A stretch of DNA of 64,000 nucleotides from Longimicrobium sp. (GCF_036388275.1 NZ_DASVSF010000060.1:62001-126000), one strand, 5' to 3'; positions 16,981 to 24,948 are shown, counted from the stretch's first letter. Program-made: numbers and translations. The notes: generated by a model not told the origin, from the sequence alone.

Positions 16981-17685
16981 ATGAGCCCATCCAATCTCGA
17001 GATACTGGCGTACGAGGACAGCCCGCTGGGTCCGCTCTGCCTGCGGCGGCGGGAGCTGCTGTCGCGCCCCGGAACGGTGGTCACCGAAGTGACGCTGAAC
17101 CACGCGTTCCTGATGAGCAGCTACAACACGGCGTCCGAGCGGGCACTCGCCTCGGTCGCCCTGCAGATGCACCCGGGGACCGATCTGCGGGTGCTCGTGG
17201 GCGGGCTGGGGCTGGGGTACACGGCGCATGCGGCCCTCGCCTCCCCGCGCGTGGCCCGGGTGGAGGTGGTGGAGTTCCTTCCCCAGGTGATCGACTGGAT
17301 GGAGCAGGGCCTGTTTCCGCTGGCCGCCGCGCTCCAGGCGGACCCGCGATTCTCCACGGCCGCCGGCGACGTCTACGCCCGGCTGGCCGCCGAGCCGAGC
17401 GAGCGCTGGGACCTCATCCTGATCGACGTCGATCACGCCCCGGACGACCAGCTCAGCCGGACGAACGACGTGTTCTATCGCGCGGAGGGGCTGGAACGGG
17501 CGAACCGGCACCTGGCGCCCGGCGGCATCCTGGGCGTCTGGTCGTACGCCGAGAGCTCGCCGTTCGCCGACGCGCTCCGCGCGGTGTTTCAGGAGGTACG
17601 CATCGAGCCCGTGACCTTCTTCAACGAGCTCATCGACGAGGAAACCACGGACTGGCTGTTTTTCGCCCGGGGCGATCTCTCGTGA
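16981..17685 (+). CDS. Spermidine synthase-like methyltransferase-fold protein
   Basis: A 234-residue protein of the spermidine/spermine synthase fold. The nucleotide-binding glycine motif is GGLGLGYTA, followed by the acidic VEVVEFLPQVIDW, and the catalytic-type Asp segment is DLILIDVDHAPDD. Such stand-alone proteins are annotated as spermidine synthase-like, but their propylamine donor or acceptor is unclear. The ATG at 16981 is preceded by a GTG in frame. The stop overlaps the next gene's GTG by four bases (GTGA), so the two form an operon. A remnant of a paralogue lies at 14907. Confidence 0.8.
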   Translation: MSPSNLEILAYEDSPLGPLCLRRRELLSRPGTVVTEVTLNHAFLMSSYNTASERALASVALQMHPGTDLRVLVGGLGLGYTAHAALASPRVARVEVVEFLPQVIDWMEQGLFPLAAALQADPRFSTAAGDVYARLAAEPSERWDLILIDVDHAPDDQLSRTNDVFYRAEGLERANRHLAPGGILGVWSYAESSPFADALRAVFQEVRIEPVTFFNELIDEETTDWLFFARGDLS

Positions 17686-18197
17686 ACCCGTCACCTGACC
17701 ACGACGCCATGTCGCACGATCGCGCCGCGCAGCTGATCGCGACGCTCGGGCTGAAGCCGCACCCCGAAGGCGGGCACTACCGCGAGGTGTTCCGCTCGTC
17801 AGCATCCGTCCAGCCGGGCGACGGGCGGGGCGAGCGGTGCGGGCTGACGACGATCTACTTCCTGTTGAGCGCGGGCGAGCAGAGCCGGCTTCACCGCGTC
17901 ACCTCGGACGAGGCGTGGCACTTTTACGAAGGTGATCCCCTGGACCTGCTCTGGACGGGTGCCGGGCCCGCGGGGCTGTACCAGGCGCGCCTCGGGCCGG
18001 TCGCGGCCTGCATGGCCCCCGTCGCCGTGGTGCCCGCCGGTGCCTGGCAGGCGGCGCGCTCGAGTGGCGTGTACACGCTGGTGGGGTGCAGCGTGGGGCC
18101 GGGCTTCGACTTTGCCGACTTCCAGATGCTCGGCGACCATCCGGAACTCGCCGAAGATCTGTGTGCGCGGCATCCTGGCTTGCGTCCGTACGTCTGA
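17682..18197 (+). CDS. DUF985 cupin-family protein
   Basis: A 171-residue cupin of the DUF985 family. The family core is visible as HPEGGHYREVFRS, TIYFLLSAGEQSRLHRV and EAWHFYEGDPLDLLW, which supply the metal-binding His and Glu residues of a beta-barrel. A C-terminal stretch CSVGPGFDFADFQML completes the barrel. The members are uncharacterised, possibly sugar or oxidised-metabolite binding. It begins within the stop codon of the spermidine-synthase-like gene. Confidence 0.88.
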   Translation: MNPSPDHDAMSHDRAAQLIATLGLKPHPEGGHYREVFRSSASVQPGDGRGERCGLTTIYFLLSAGEQSRLHRVTSDEAWHFYEGDPLDLLWTGAGPAGLYQARLGPVAACMAPVAVVPAGAWQAARSSGVYTLVGCSVGPGFDFADFQMLGDHPELAEDLCARHPGLRPYV

Positions 18198-18231
18198 GAT
18201 GCAACAGCACGTCCAGGCGGTCCTGCGGTCT

Positions 18232-18247
18232 GCCGCGCCGGCGCGGC
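18232..18247. repeat. 16-bp perfect palindrome
   Basis: A perfect 16-base GC palindrome (GCCGCGCCGGCGCGGC) lies ten bases before the methyltransferase ATG at 18258. It could form a hairpin affecting translation, or be a protein-binding site, but GC-rich palindromes also occur by chance in such genomes. Confidence 0.4.
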
Positions 18248-18257
18248 GGTAGCCGCA

Positions 18258-18731
18258 ATGCCGTTCCGATCCGCTGGCCTGTCACCGCGTCTCGCGGCGA
18301 TCGTAGACGCCCTGCCGCTGCGCCCGGGAATGCGCGTGCTCGAGATCGGATGTGGGCCAGGTGCGGCGGCCCGGGCGGTCGCGCGCCGGATTGGCGATGG
18401 GCACGTGCTCGCCATCGATCGCTCCCAGAAAGCGGTAGAGCAGGCGAGGGCGGGATCGGGCGATGAGATCGCGGCCGGACGGCTGAGCGTGCGCCGGGCG
18501 GCCGTGGAGGAGTTCCAGCTGCAGGCTGGCGAAGCACCTTATGACATTGCGTTCGCCATCCGCGTCGGCGCGCTGGACGGGCGCCACCCCGAGACGGAGC
18601 AGCAAGCCCTGCGGCGGATCGCGGCGGCGCTCGTTCCCGGTGGACGCCTGTTCGTCGACCGGGGAGACCCGCTCCGTGAGATCCCCCTCGCCCCCGCCGC
18701 GGCTGAAGATGCGGTGCCCCGGCCGACGTAG
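18258..18731 (+). CDS. Small SAM-dependent methyltransferase
   Basis: A 157-residue class I methyltransferase. Motif I is VLEIGCGPGAAARAVARRI, and the motif II region is VLAIDRSQKAVEQAR. The product is shorter than typical methyltransferases of about 200 residues but keeps the core fold, with FAIRVGALDGRHPETEQQAL in the region of motif IV-V. The substrate is unknown. The next gene starts seven bases after its stop. Confidence 0.8.
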   Translation: MPFRSAGLSPRLAAIVDALPLRPGMRVLEIGCGPGAAARAVARRIGDGHVLAIDRSQKAVEQARAGSGDEIAAGRLSVRRAAVEEFQLQAGEAPYDIAFAIRVGALDGRHPETEQQALRRIAAALVPGGRLFVDRGDPLREIPLAPAAAEDAVPRPT

Positions 18732-18737
18732 CCCATC

Positions 18738-19343
18738 GTGGTGACGAAGAGGGCCAGGCGCATCGTGTGGGGTGCCGCGTGCGTCGTGATCCTGTGGAGC
18801 GTGTGCCTGGCGTGGCGGATCGCGGACTACGGCCAGCGCCACGACCCCGGCGCCGCCGACGTGGCGATCGTCCTGGGGGCCGCCGTGCGGGACACGGCGC
18901 CCTCGCCCGTGTTCGCGGCGCGGATCGATCACGCGATCGCGCTGTACCGCCGCGGCCGGGTGACGCGCATCGTGTTCACGGGCGGAGTGGGCAGCGGCAG
19001 CCGCCACGCGGAGGCGGAGGTCGCGCGGCGCCGGGCCATCGCGGCCGGCGTTCCGGCTGCCGCGATCGCCGTGGAAACAAGATCCACGATCACGTACGAG
19101 AACCTCGTCCAGGCAAAGGTGCTCCTGACGCCCGGGGCCGCCGTCCGCGTGCTCATCGTGAGCGATCCGCTGCACATGCGCCGCTCCATCACCATGGCCC
19201 GCGACCTGGGCCTGGATGCGCATCCCGCCCCCACGCCGACGAGCCGGTACCGCTCGTGGCGCACAAAGGCGGGTTTCCTGGCGCGCGAGGTCGTCTACTA
19301 TTCCCTCTACCTCGTCCAGCGCCTGCCCGGCACGATCGGTTGA
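18738..19343 (+). CDS. YdcF/SanA-type DUF218 protein
   Basis: A 201-residue protein with one N-terminal membrane helix and a DUF218 domain, the family of YdcF, SanA and ElyC. The signature strands are AIVLGAAV, the acidic ALYRRGRVTRIVFTGG, and the PxxAIxxExxSxxTxxN-type site seen as PAAAIAVETRSTITYENL. The family influences envelope integrity; the reaction is unknown. The start is GTG at 18738, with an alternative GTG one codon later. No regulator is seen. Confidence 0.88.
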   Translation: MVTKRARRIVWGAACVVILWSVCLAWRIADYGQRHDPGAADVAIVLGAAVRDTAPSPVFAARIDHAIALYRRGRVTRIVFTGGVGSGSRHAEAEVARRRAIAAGVPAAAIAVETRSTITYENLVQAKVLLTPGAAVRVLIVSDPLHMRRSITMARDLGLDAHPAPTPTSRYRSWRTKAGFLAREVVYYSLYLVQRLPGTIG

Positions 19344-19409
19344 CCTCAGCCGCGTGACCGCCGTGTCCTGCCCATCCCGACGCATCTCACCACGAACGAC
19401 GGCATTCCC

Positions 19410-19862
19410 ATGAAGAATCTCTACGAACCGGCCGCCGCAGCCGAAATCAAGGCGCGGCTGCAGACCCTGCGGCCCGACAGCCAGCGTCAGTGGGGCACGA
19501 TGAAGGTGGCGCAGGCGGTCGCACACTGCGCCAACGCCATGGAGGGAGCGGTGGGGGACAGCCGACCCAAGCGGATGTTCATCGGGCGGATCATCGGCCC
19601 GCTCATCAAGCGGCTGGCGATCCGCAACGACGAGCCGATCCGCCGCAACTCGCCGACCGCGCCGGACCTGGTGATCGCTGACGAGCGGGAACTGGAGCGC
19701 GAACGCGAGCGCCTGTCGCGGTTGATCGACCGGTTCGTGGCCGCGGGCCCGGCGGGCTGCACCACGTACCCGCACGCCTTCTTCGGGCGGATGACACCGC
19801 AGGAGTGGGCGGTGCTGTCGTACAAGCACCTGGACCACCACCTGCGGCAGTTCGGGGCGTAG
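19410..19862 (+). CDS. DUF1569 (DinB-like) protein
   Basis: A 150-residue four-helix protein of DUF1569, related to DinB/YfiT metal-binding bundles. The family features are WGTMKVAQAVAHCANAME with a metal-ligand type His, and the late HAFFGRMTPQEWAVLSYKHL, which supplies another His. The role is unknown; related bundles are thiol transferases. It is the last gene of the plus-strand run, and the following minus-strand gene ends about 80 bases away. Confidence 0.85.
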   Translation: MKNLYEPAAAAEIKARLQTLRPDSQRQWGTMKVAQAVAHCANAMEGAVGDSRPKRMFIGRIIGPLIKRLAIRNDEPIRRNSPTAPDLVIADERELERERERLSRLIDRFVAAGPAGCTTYPHAFFGRMTPQEWAVLSYKHLDHHLRQFGA

Positions 19863-19942
19863 CCGTGGGGAGAGCCTTGTACTACGAACACTGAACGTCT
19901 CGGAGGACGAGATGTTCCGGATGATCGGCGATGCGAACTGCG

Positions 19943-20776
19943 CTACTCCATCAGCTCGGTCACTGCTTCCAGATACGCGTCGGGATCCAGGCCGTGCGCG
20001 GCGGCCAGGCGGAGGAGCGCACCTTCTCCGGGCACCGAGCCATGTTCAACCCGGCGGACATGCCGGGCAGTCAGCCCCGGGATGTCCGTCTGCTTGAGGA
20101 GATGTTTCTGGCGAAGTGTCCTGACGGCAGCACCGAACGCACGATCACTCGCGAGCCGCCGGGTAACGGCCTGCTCTCGGAGCCTGGGATTCGACGCAAG
20201 CAGCACATCGTCCATCGTCAAGTGGACGTCCGCCCCTGGCCAGTGCAGAAACAACCCGTCTGGGTCCAGCGTGAACATGGATCGTTGCGACAACGGGATT
20301 CGGGCCAGTGCGGGATAGGCGTCGAATCCGATCTCGAACGATTTCATCGCGCAATTGCGCACGGCCAGGCGATCCTCGAATGCGGTCGCCATCGCAACGA
20401 CGTGATCCTCGATTCCACGCGCCCAGGCGGAGAGGAACCGCATGGGAATCTCGGGCCCGTGATGAACCAGGACGTTTCTCATGACCCGAAGCTTTGCGCG
20501 ATCGAACATGTACAGGAGCCAGTCGGTATCCACGTCTGACTCGATCAGGAGCGCACGCAGCCGATTTGCCCGGTTGGCCACGGAGACGACGGTCGCAACT
20601 TCGCTGAGGTGCGTCGCGCGGACCAGCACGGCAAGCTTGTAGGAGCCGGTCCAGGATTGCGCCGTGTTCTCGTCCGGCATCGCGAAAAGGCGATCGCTGG
20701 ATGCCACGATCCGGTGCATGTCCGCAACGGCGCTTTCATTGATCAGAACTGCCAGGCTGTCCTGAGTTTCTGCCAT
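19943..20776 (-). CDS. DUF2442-HTH protein, antitoxin-like
   Basis: A 277-residue protein with two parts. The C-terminal 75 residues form a helix-turn-helix of the XRE type (for example TLRQKHLLKQTDIPGLTARHVRRVE). Before it lies a DUF2442-like unit with FEIGFDAYPALARIPLSQRS and a LFLHWPGADVHLTMDD strand. The N-terminal 115 residues are not recognised. It starts four bases after the stop of the DUF4160-like gene at 20780..21070, an arrangement common in DUF4160/DUF2442 toxin-antitoxin-like pairs. If so, this protein would be the DNA-binding autoregulator. Confidence 0.75.
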   Translation of the reverse strand: MAETQDSLAVLINESAVADMHRIVASSDRLFAMPDENTAQSWTGSYKLAVLVRATHLSEVATVVSVANRANRLRALLIESDVDTDWLLYMFDRAKLRVMRNVLVHHGPEIPMRFLSAWARGIEDHVVAMATAFEDRLAVRNCAMKSFEIGFDAYPALARIPLSQRSMFTLDPDGLFLHWPGADVHLTMDDVLLASNPRLREQAVTRRLASDRAFGAAVRTLRQKHLLKQTDIPGLTARHVRRVEHGSVPGEGALLRLAAAHGLDPDAYLEAVTELME

Positions 20777-20779
20777 GAT

Positions 20780-21070
20780 CTAGGGCCTCCGCTCGGGAGA
20801 TACTTTCTGATTCCACTCGCGCAGCAAGCGGCGCTTGTGCCGCATCACCATCTGAAAGAGCACTTCTTCATCGACAGGAGACAATTCACCACCCAGTCGC
20901 AGCTTGTATTCCCAGTTCAGTCCACGCTTCTTGTTCGTCCGCAGGAAGAAAATTCTCACGACGTAGCCGCCCCGCCTCAGCACCTCGAAGTGCTGGGGAT
21001 AGTGGTCGTTCGACGGGAAATAGCACTTCAGGCCGTCGATCTTGAACGCGTCGACCTCTCCCATCGGCAT
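20780..21070 (-). CDS. DUF4160-like protein, toxin-antitoxin-like partner
   Basis: A 96-residue basic protein. The segment FKIDGLKCYFPSNDHYPQHF and the nearby VRIFF resemble the DUF4160 opening (a G-L-x-x-x-F-x-S-N-D-H-x-P-x-H pattern), the family that often pairs with DUF2442. The frame opens to an ATG at 21109, but that codon lies inside a long palindrome. The ATG at 21070 (or 21064) gives the usual family length and leaves the palindrome as a leader. Which partner of such pairs is toxic has not been established for this family. Confidence 0.65.
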   Translation of the reverse strand: MPMGEVDAFKIDGLKCYFPSNDHYPQHFEVLRRGGYVVRIFFLRTNKKRGLNWEYKLRLGGELSPVDEEVLFQMVMRHKRRLLREWNQKVSPERRP

Positions 21071-21075
21071 CCCGC

Positions 21076-21122
21076 CAAGCGGACATGTAATGGTAGCAAG
21101 CTCATACATTATTGTCCGCTTG
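21076..21122 (-). promoter_or_regulatory. Large palindrome, candidate operator of the DUF4160/DUF2442 pair
   Basis: Perfect ten-base arms CAAGCGGACA (21076-21085) and TGTCCGCTTG (21113-21122) enclose TGTAATG and CATTAT, which continue the symmetry (TAATG/CATTA). The total repeat is 47 bases and sits just upstream of the DUF4160-like start at 21070. It could be bound by the HTH protein at 19943, or fold as a hairpin that hides the start. Confidence 0.5.
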
Positions 21123-21164
21123 CAGGTTCCACAAGCCTGTGATGCAGGTGACGGCAGGCAACGC

Positions 21165-21193
21165 AAAAAGGCCGGGGCGTCGCCGCCCCGGCC
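21165..21193 (-). terminator. Intrinsic terminator of the trypsin-like gene
   Basis: On the minus strand a ten-base GC stem (21193-21184 with 21179-21170) and a four-base loop are followed by TTTTT (21169-21165). It lies about 30 bases after the stop of the trypsin-like gene at 21225 and before the DUF4160 palindrome, so the two transcription units are separate. Confidence 0.85.
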
Positions 21194-21224
21194 CTTCGAT
21201 CGATCTCTGGCCCTCGTCCGGCCT

Positions 21225-22217
21225 TTACGGCTCGACGATGGACAGGTTCAGCCCGGCCTCGCGCGCCATTTCGATGGACCGCGCGACGGTGTTGCCCAGC
21301 ACGAACCCGTGCTCCACCTTGGTCTTGATGCCGTTGAACTCCACCTCGCCCGTGCCGACGCCCAGGTGCGTGAGCACGCCGATGGCGCGGGTGCCGGAGA
21401 AGCTGAGGCCGTCGATCTCGCAGCCGATGATGCCGGAGCCGGAGTCGCCCGGGGCCGCCACGAAGTCGCCGTACCACGAGGCGCCGTCCGATCCACCGCC
21501 CACACCCACGCGGGCCTTGGTGACGAACGTTTCACCCGTGACGGTGCCGTTGCCGTAGTGACAGGCGGGCTCGCCGAAGGCCATCGCCTCCACGCCGCGG
21601 AAGTTACCCCAGATGGGCATGGAGGGGCGGATCAGGTGGTGCGCCGAGGCCGGAATCTCCACCACGCCGAAGTCGTTGCCCACGTCCGCAGTGCCAGTGG
21701 GGTCGGTCTGGCGGGCGTAGGCAACGCGCCCCAGCGTTACCACGGTGCCCACGAGCGTCATCGCGTCGAAGTTGCCCTCGCAGTTCTGCACGCATACGTC
21801 AACCGACACGCCCGTCGCGTCGAAGTCCGCGCCCGGGCCATGCGTGGCCTTATTGGCGGCCGAGACGAAGCAGTGGCCCGCGGCGCCCAGGAACAGCCTG
21901 TTGCCGTCGCGCCAGATGAAGTTGGCCGTGCAGCCGTACGTGCCGTCGTTGGGAATGGTCACCAGGATCGGCGAGCCGGGCCCGATGCCCACCGGGCCGG
22001 CGGGGATCAGCAGGTTGGGCGACTTGCGGATGGTCTTGTTCACCCACTTGGTGACGTCGATCTTGGGCTTCTTGAGCTCGATGTCGCCGTCGGTGTCCGT
22101 CAGGGAGATGAGGTTGCTCGGGCCCGCGTCCGGCGCCATGATCTCCGGCGACGTGTCGACGCAGGCGGCGAGGGTGGCGGCGAGGCCAAGGGCGGCGAGG
22201 GTGGACAGCAAACGCAT
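21225..22217 (-). CDS. Secreted trypsin-like serine protease lipoprotein
   Basis: A 330-residue lipoprotein (LAAC, Cys19) with a trypsin-like protease domain. The catalytic triad is seen as His115 in GAAGHCF, Asp182 in NDFGVVE and Ser259 in GDSGSG. Cysteine pairs suggest disulfides for an extracellular enzyme. A GGAGG ribosome site precedes the ATG at 22217. An S1 family protease with the GDSGSG form is expected; specificity cannot be told. It is monocistronic with its own terminator. Confidence 0.85.
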   Translation of the reverse strand: MRLLSTLAALGLAATLAACVDTSPEIMAPDAGPSNLISLTDTDGDIELKKPKIDVTKWVNKTIRKSPNLLIPAGPVGIGPGSPILVTIPNDGTYGCTANFIWRDGNRLFLGAAGHCFVSAANKATHGPGADFDATGVSVDVCVQNCEGNFDAMTLVGTVVTLGRVAYARQTDPTGTADVGNDFGVVEIPASAHHLIRPSMPIWGNFRGVEAMAFGEPACHYGNGTVTGETFVTKARVGVGGGSDGASWYGDFVAAPGDSGSGIIGCEIDGLSFSGTRAIGVLTHLGVGTGEVEFNGIKTKVEHGFVLGNTVARSIEMAREAGLNLSIVEP

Positions 22218-22311
22218 GGGGTCCTCCAGGTGGCTCAGGATTGGGCAGACACTGCTGCGCGGACCTGCCGCGCCCGCCCCGACACAGGGCATCGGGCATG
22301 CCTCCTTTCCC

Positions 22312-22348
22312 GCCGCCGTTCGGAATGATATGTGTGGAGAGCGGCGGC
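22312..22348 (-). other. Hairpin in the trypsin-like gene leader
   Basis: GCCGCCG (22312-22318) and CGGCGGC (22342-22348) form a seven-base stem with a 23-base loop, about 95 bases upstream of the protease ATG at 22217. It may shape the 5' leader or simply reflect GC-rich composition. No promoter is evident. Confidence 0.25.
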
Positions 22349-22512
22349 AATGTCGAAACTGCCCTCCTGCAAGCATTTGCAAGCCGGACGCGTGGTGCCG
22401 CGAGTGAGCCCCGCTCAGGTGGATAGCCGGAGCGCGGGTTGCGCGCTTGCACAATTCTGGTGAAGGGACGGAAACGGCCCGCACGGTTTGTGGGCACCCA
22501 CTCCGAGGCACG

Positions 22513-23073
22513 ATGAAGAACACCAGTCAACCGGCGCCACCCGAAGGATTCCGCTACCAGGCGGATGTCCTGCCGCCCGACGCGGAGCAGGGTCTCGTCG
22601 TGCACATCCGCGAGCTGCCGCTGAAGGAGTTCGAGTTCCACGGCTACGTGGGCAAGCGCCGGGTGGTCTCGTACGGCTGGCACTACGACTTCGGCGAGCG
22701 CAGGCTGCACAAGGTCGACGAGATTCCCGACTTCCTCCTTCCGCTGCGCGACCGCGCCGCCGCGTTCGCGGACGTGGCGCCGGAGGAGCTCTCTCACGCG
22801 CTCGTCACCGAGTATGGCGCAGGCGCCGCGATCGGCTGGCACCGCGACAAGGGCGTCTTCGGAGACGTGATCGGCGTTTCGCTGCTTTCCTCGTGCGCAT
22901 TCCGACTCCGGCGGAAGGCGGGGCCGAAGTGGGAGCGATATTCGCTGACGGCAGAGCCCCGGTCCGCGTACCTGCTGCGCGGCCCTTCGCGGACGGAGTG
23001 GGAGCAAAGCATTCCCGCCGTGGATGCTCTCCGCTACTCCGTCACCTTCCGAACGCTGCTGGCGAACCGCTGA
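22513..23073 (+). CDS. AlkB-like alpha-ketoglutarate dioxygenase, one iron ligand changed
   Basis: A 186-residue protein of the AlkB-type 2-oxoglutarate/iron dioxygenase family, which repairs alkylated DNA. The first part of the metal site is HRD (His110, Asp112) in GWHRDKGVFGDVIGVSL. The C-terminal R-x-S-x-T-F-R motif is seen as RYSVTFR. The usual distal His in the W-x-H-S-I segment is Gln here (WEQSIP, codon CAA), so one iron ligand is missing. Repair activity is therefore doubtful. The ATG at 22513 fits the family length. Confidence 0.8.
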   Translation: MKNTSQPAPPEGFRYQADVLPPDAEQGLVVHIRELPLKEFEFHGYVGKRRVVSYGWHYDFGERRLHKVDEIPDFLLPLRDRAAAFADVAPEELSHALVTEYGAGAAIGWHRDKGVFGDVIGVSLLSSCAFRLRRKAGPKWERYSLTAEPRSAYLLRGPSRTEWEQSIPAVDALRYSVTFRTLLANR

Positions 23074-23086
23074 CCGTCACGGACGA

Positions 23087-23557
23087 ATGATGTGCCGCCG
23101 ATTGCTCCCTCTCCTCGTCGTCCTCCTCGCCGGGTGCTTCGAGCAGCCGTATCGCGAGTCCGCGAGCGGCGCCGAGGCAATCGCCGCAGGCGAGTTGCAG
23201 CGCGGATGGTGGCCGGCGTGGATGTCGGCATCCGCCTGGAACGTGCACCTGCAGGGCGACCTCGATTCGAACGAGTGGTGGCTGCGTGCGGAGCTGTCTC
23301 CGGCGAGCGCGGATTCCCTCCGTGCCCTGCTCACGCCGGTGGACGCCGGTTCCGTTCGCGTGCAGCGCCCTTGGAGAGGGGGCGGCTGGTGGTTCGAGGC
23401 GTTGATCCAGCAGGCGCCTTCGAACGACAACGCCTTGAATGCGCGCCTGTTTCGCGGCGCCCGGGCGCCTGTGCCCTACACGACCGTCGTGGCGTTCGAC
23501 AACGGCTCGGAGACGGTGTTCGTGTGGACCCATGGAACGCGAGTGTACGGCCCATGA
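23087..23557 (+). CDS. Hypothetical lipoprotein
   Basis: A 156-residue lipoprotein with lipobox LAGC (Cys17). The mature part is Trp-rich and mixed; no domain is recognised. Its ATG lies 13 bases after the AlkB-like stop. Its stop overlaps the next gene's ATG by four bases (ATGA), indicating translational coupling with the VOC protein. The AlkB-like, lipoprotein and VOC genes likely form one operon. Confidence 0.7.
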   Translation: MMCRRLLPLLVVLLAGCFEQPYRESASGAEAIAAGELQRGWWPAWMSASAWNVHLQGDLDSNEWWLRAELSPASADSLRALLTPVDAGSVRVQRPWRGGGWWFEALIQQAPSNDNALNARLFRGARAPVPYTTVVAFDNGSETVFVWTHGTRVYGP

Positions 23558-23934
23558 ACCTCAACCAGGTGACGCTCCCGGCGGTGGACCTCGCGGCGTC
23601 CGTCGCGTTCTATCGCACGCTCGGCTTTCGGCTGATCGTCGACACGCCGCACTACGCCCGCTTCGAGTGCCCGGACGGCGGCGCCACGTTCTCGCTGCAC
23701 GTGGTGGATGCCATGCCGGCGGATTCGGGCATTCTCGTGTACTTCGAGCACGAGGCGCTGGACGAGCTCGTCGCAGACCTCAAGGATAAGGGCGTGGTAT
23801 TCACGCACGAGCCGGCGGACCAGCGCTGGCTGTGGCGGGAGGCGCGGCTTCGGGATCCCGCTGGCAACGCGCTGTGCCTGTACTGGGCGGGGGAGAACCG
23901 CCGCAACCCGCCGTGGAGAGTCGCGAACCCGTAG
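23554..23934 (+). CDS. VOC family (glyoxalase-like) protein
   Basis: A 126-residue vicinal-oxygen-chelate protein. The core beta-alpha-beta pattern is visible: VDLAASVAFYRTLGFRLIVD, then the ATFSLHV strand, a LVYFEHEALDELVADLKDKG helix and the C-terminal RDPAGNALCLYW signature. Members include glyoxalase I, dioxygenases and bleomycin-binding proteins; the substrate cannot be predicted. It starts inside the upstream stop codon. Confidence 0.88.
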   Translation: MNLNQVTLPAVDLAASVAFYRTLGFRLIVDTPHYARFECPDGGATFSLHVVDAMPADSGILVYFEHEALDELVADLKDKGVVFTHEPADQRWLWREARLRDPAGNALCLYWAGENRRNPPWRVANP

Positions 23935-23985
23935 CGTCCGTCGTCGCCAGCATCTCCCGAATCTGTTCCACGCCCATCCATCCCG

Positions 23986-24852
23986 ATGACCCACGAGACG
24001 CAGCCGCGCCCGCTGTCCCCGGTGTACCTCGCCGCGCCCGTCCCGGCACTCGGCGTCGGCGTGCTCACCATGCGCATGTCGGACGTGCCGCCGAGCCTGT
24101 GGGCGCAGAACGTCGCCGCGTGGGCGGTCGGCACGGTGCTGTGCGTAACCCTGGCGCGGCCCCGTACGTCGACCGCGCGGCCGAGGTGGGTGGACGGGGT
24201 GGCGGTGCTCACGCTGGCTGCATTGGCCGCGACCCTGCTCGCGCCGGGGGTGGATGGGGTGCACCGGTGGCTGCCGCTGGGCCCGGTGCGACTTCACGCC
24301 GCCGCGGTACTCCTCCCCGTGCTGATCGTCGCCCTGGACAGGCTTTCGCGGGCGAGGGGATGGTGGACGTCCGCCCTCGTCGCGGTCGCCGCAATGCTGG
24401 CGCTGTTCCTTCAGCCGGATGCCGCGCAGGCCACGGCGTTCGGCGTAGCGGCGGTGCTCCTGCTGTCGGTGAAGACGGAAATACGCGCGGCGCGGCTCGC
24501 CTGCCTCGGCATCGTCGCCGCGCTCGCCGCCCTCACCTGGACGCGGCGCGACCCGCTGGCGCCGGTGCCGTACGTGGAGGAGATCGTGGGATTGGCCGCG
24601 AGCCTCGGCACCGTCTGGGCAGTGGCGGCGGTGGCCTCGCTGCTCCTGCTGCCTGCGCCGTTCCTCATCGCCGGACGGGGCGCTGTGCGACATGCAGGCA
24701 TTGCGCTCGGTGCCTACGTGGCGATCACCGCCGCCGCTCCGTTCTTCGGCAGCTTTCCCGTTCCGGTGATGGGGTACGGCATGTCGCCCATCATCGGATA
24801 CCTGGCGGGCCTCGGCCTCTTCCTCCACGCCGGGTCTCCCAAGAGGGGGTGA
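23986..24852 (+). CDS. Multi-helix membrane protein, possibly a divergent SEDS relative
   Basis: A 288-residue protein with about eight membrane helices. The segment VHRWLPLGPVRLHAAAVLLP and a later FLQPDAAQATAFG resemble local signatures of FtsW/RodA (the W-x-x-x-G-P-x-x-x-x-x-x-E region and the QPD motif), but the conserved Glu is missing and the length is shorter than the 370-400 of true SEDS glycosyltransferases. This resemblance is inference. It sits alone between the VOC gene and a beta-lactamase-like gene, with an R3 repeat after it. Confidence 0.6.
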   Translation: MTHETQPRPLSPVYLAAPVPALGVGVLTMRMSDVPPSLWAQNVAAWAVGTVLCVTLARPRTSTARPRWVDGVAVLTLAALAATLLAPGVDGVHRWLPLGPVRLHAAAVLLPVLIVALDRLSRARGWWTSALVAVAAMLALFLQPDAAQATAFGVAAVLLLSVKTEIRAARLACLGIVAALAALTWTRRDPLAPVPYVEEIVGLAASLGTVWAVAAVASLLLLPAPFLIAGRGAVRHAGIALGAYVAITAAAPFFGSFPVPVMGYGMSPIIGYLAGLGLFLHAGSPKRG

Positions 24853-24948
24853 ACCCGCAGCTTAAAGAGCGGAAAGCCCGGCCTCGCCGCCGCTGTCGCG
24901 TCCCGCTCGGGGCGTTCACCTGCACGCCCTCCACGCCTGCCGAAGCGC

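Noticed and set aside
3..19862. Integron cassette array
   Set aside because: Genes are small and unrelated, but gaps are too short (often under 50 bases), several genes overlap, and no repeated attC-like sites lie between them.
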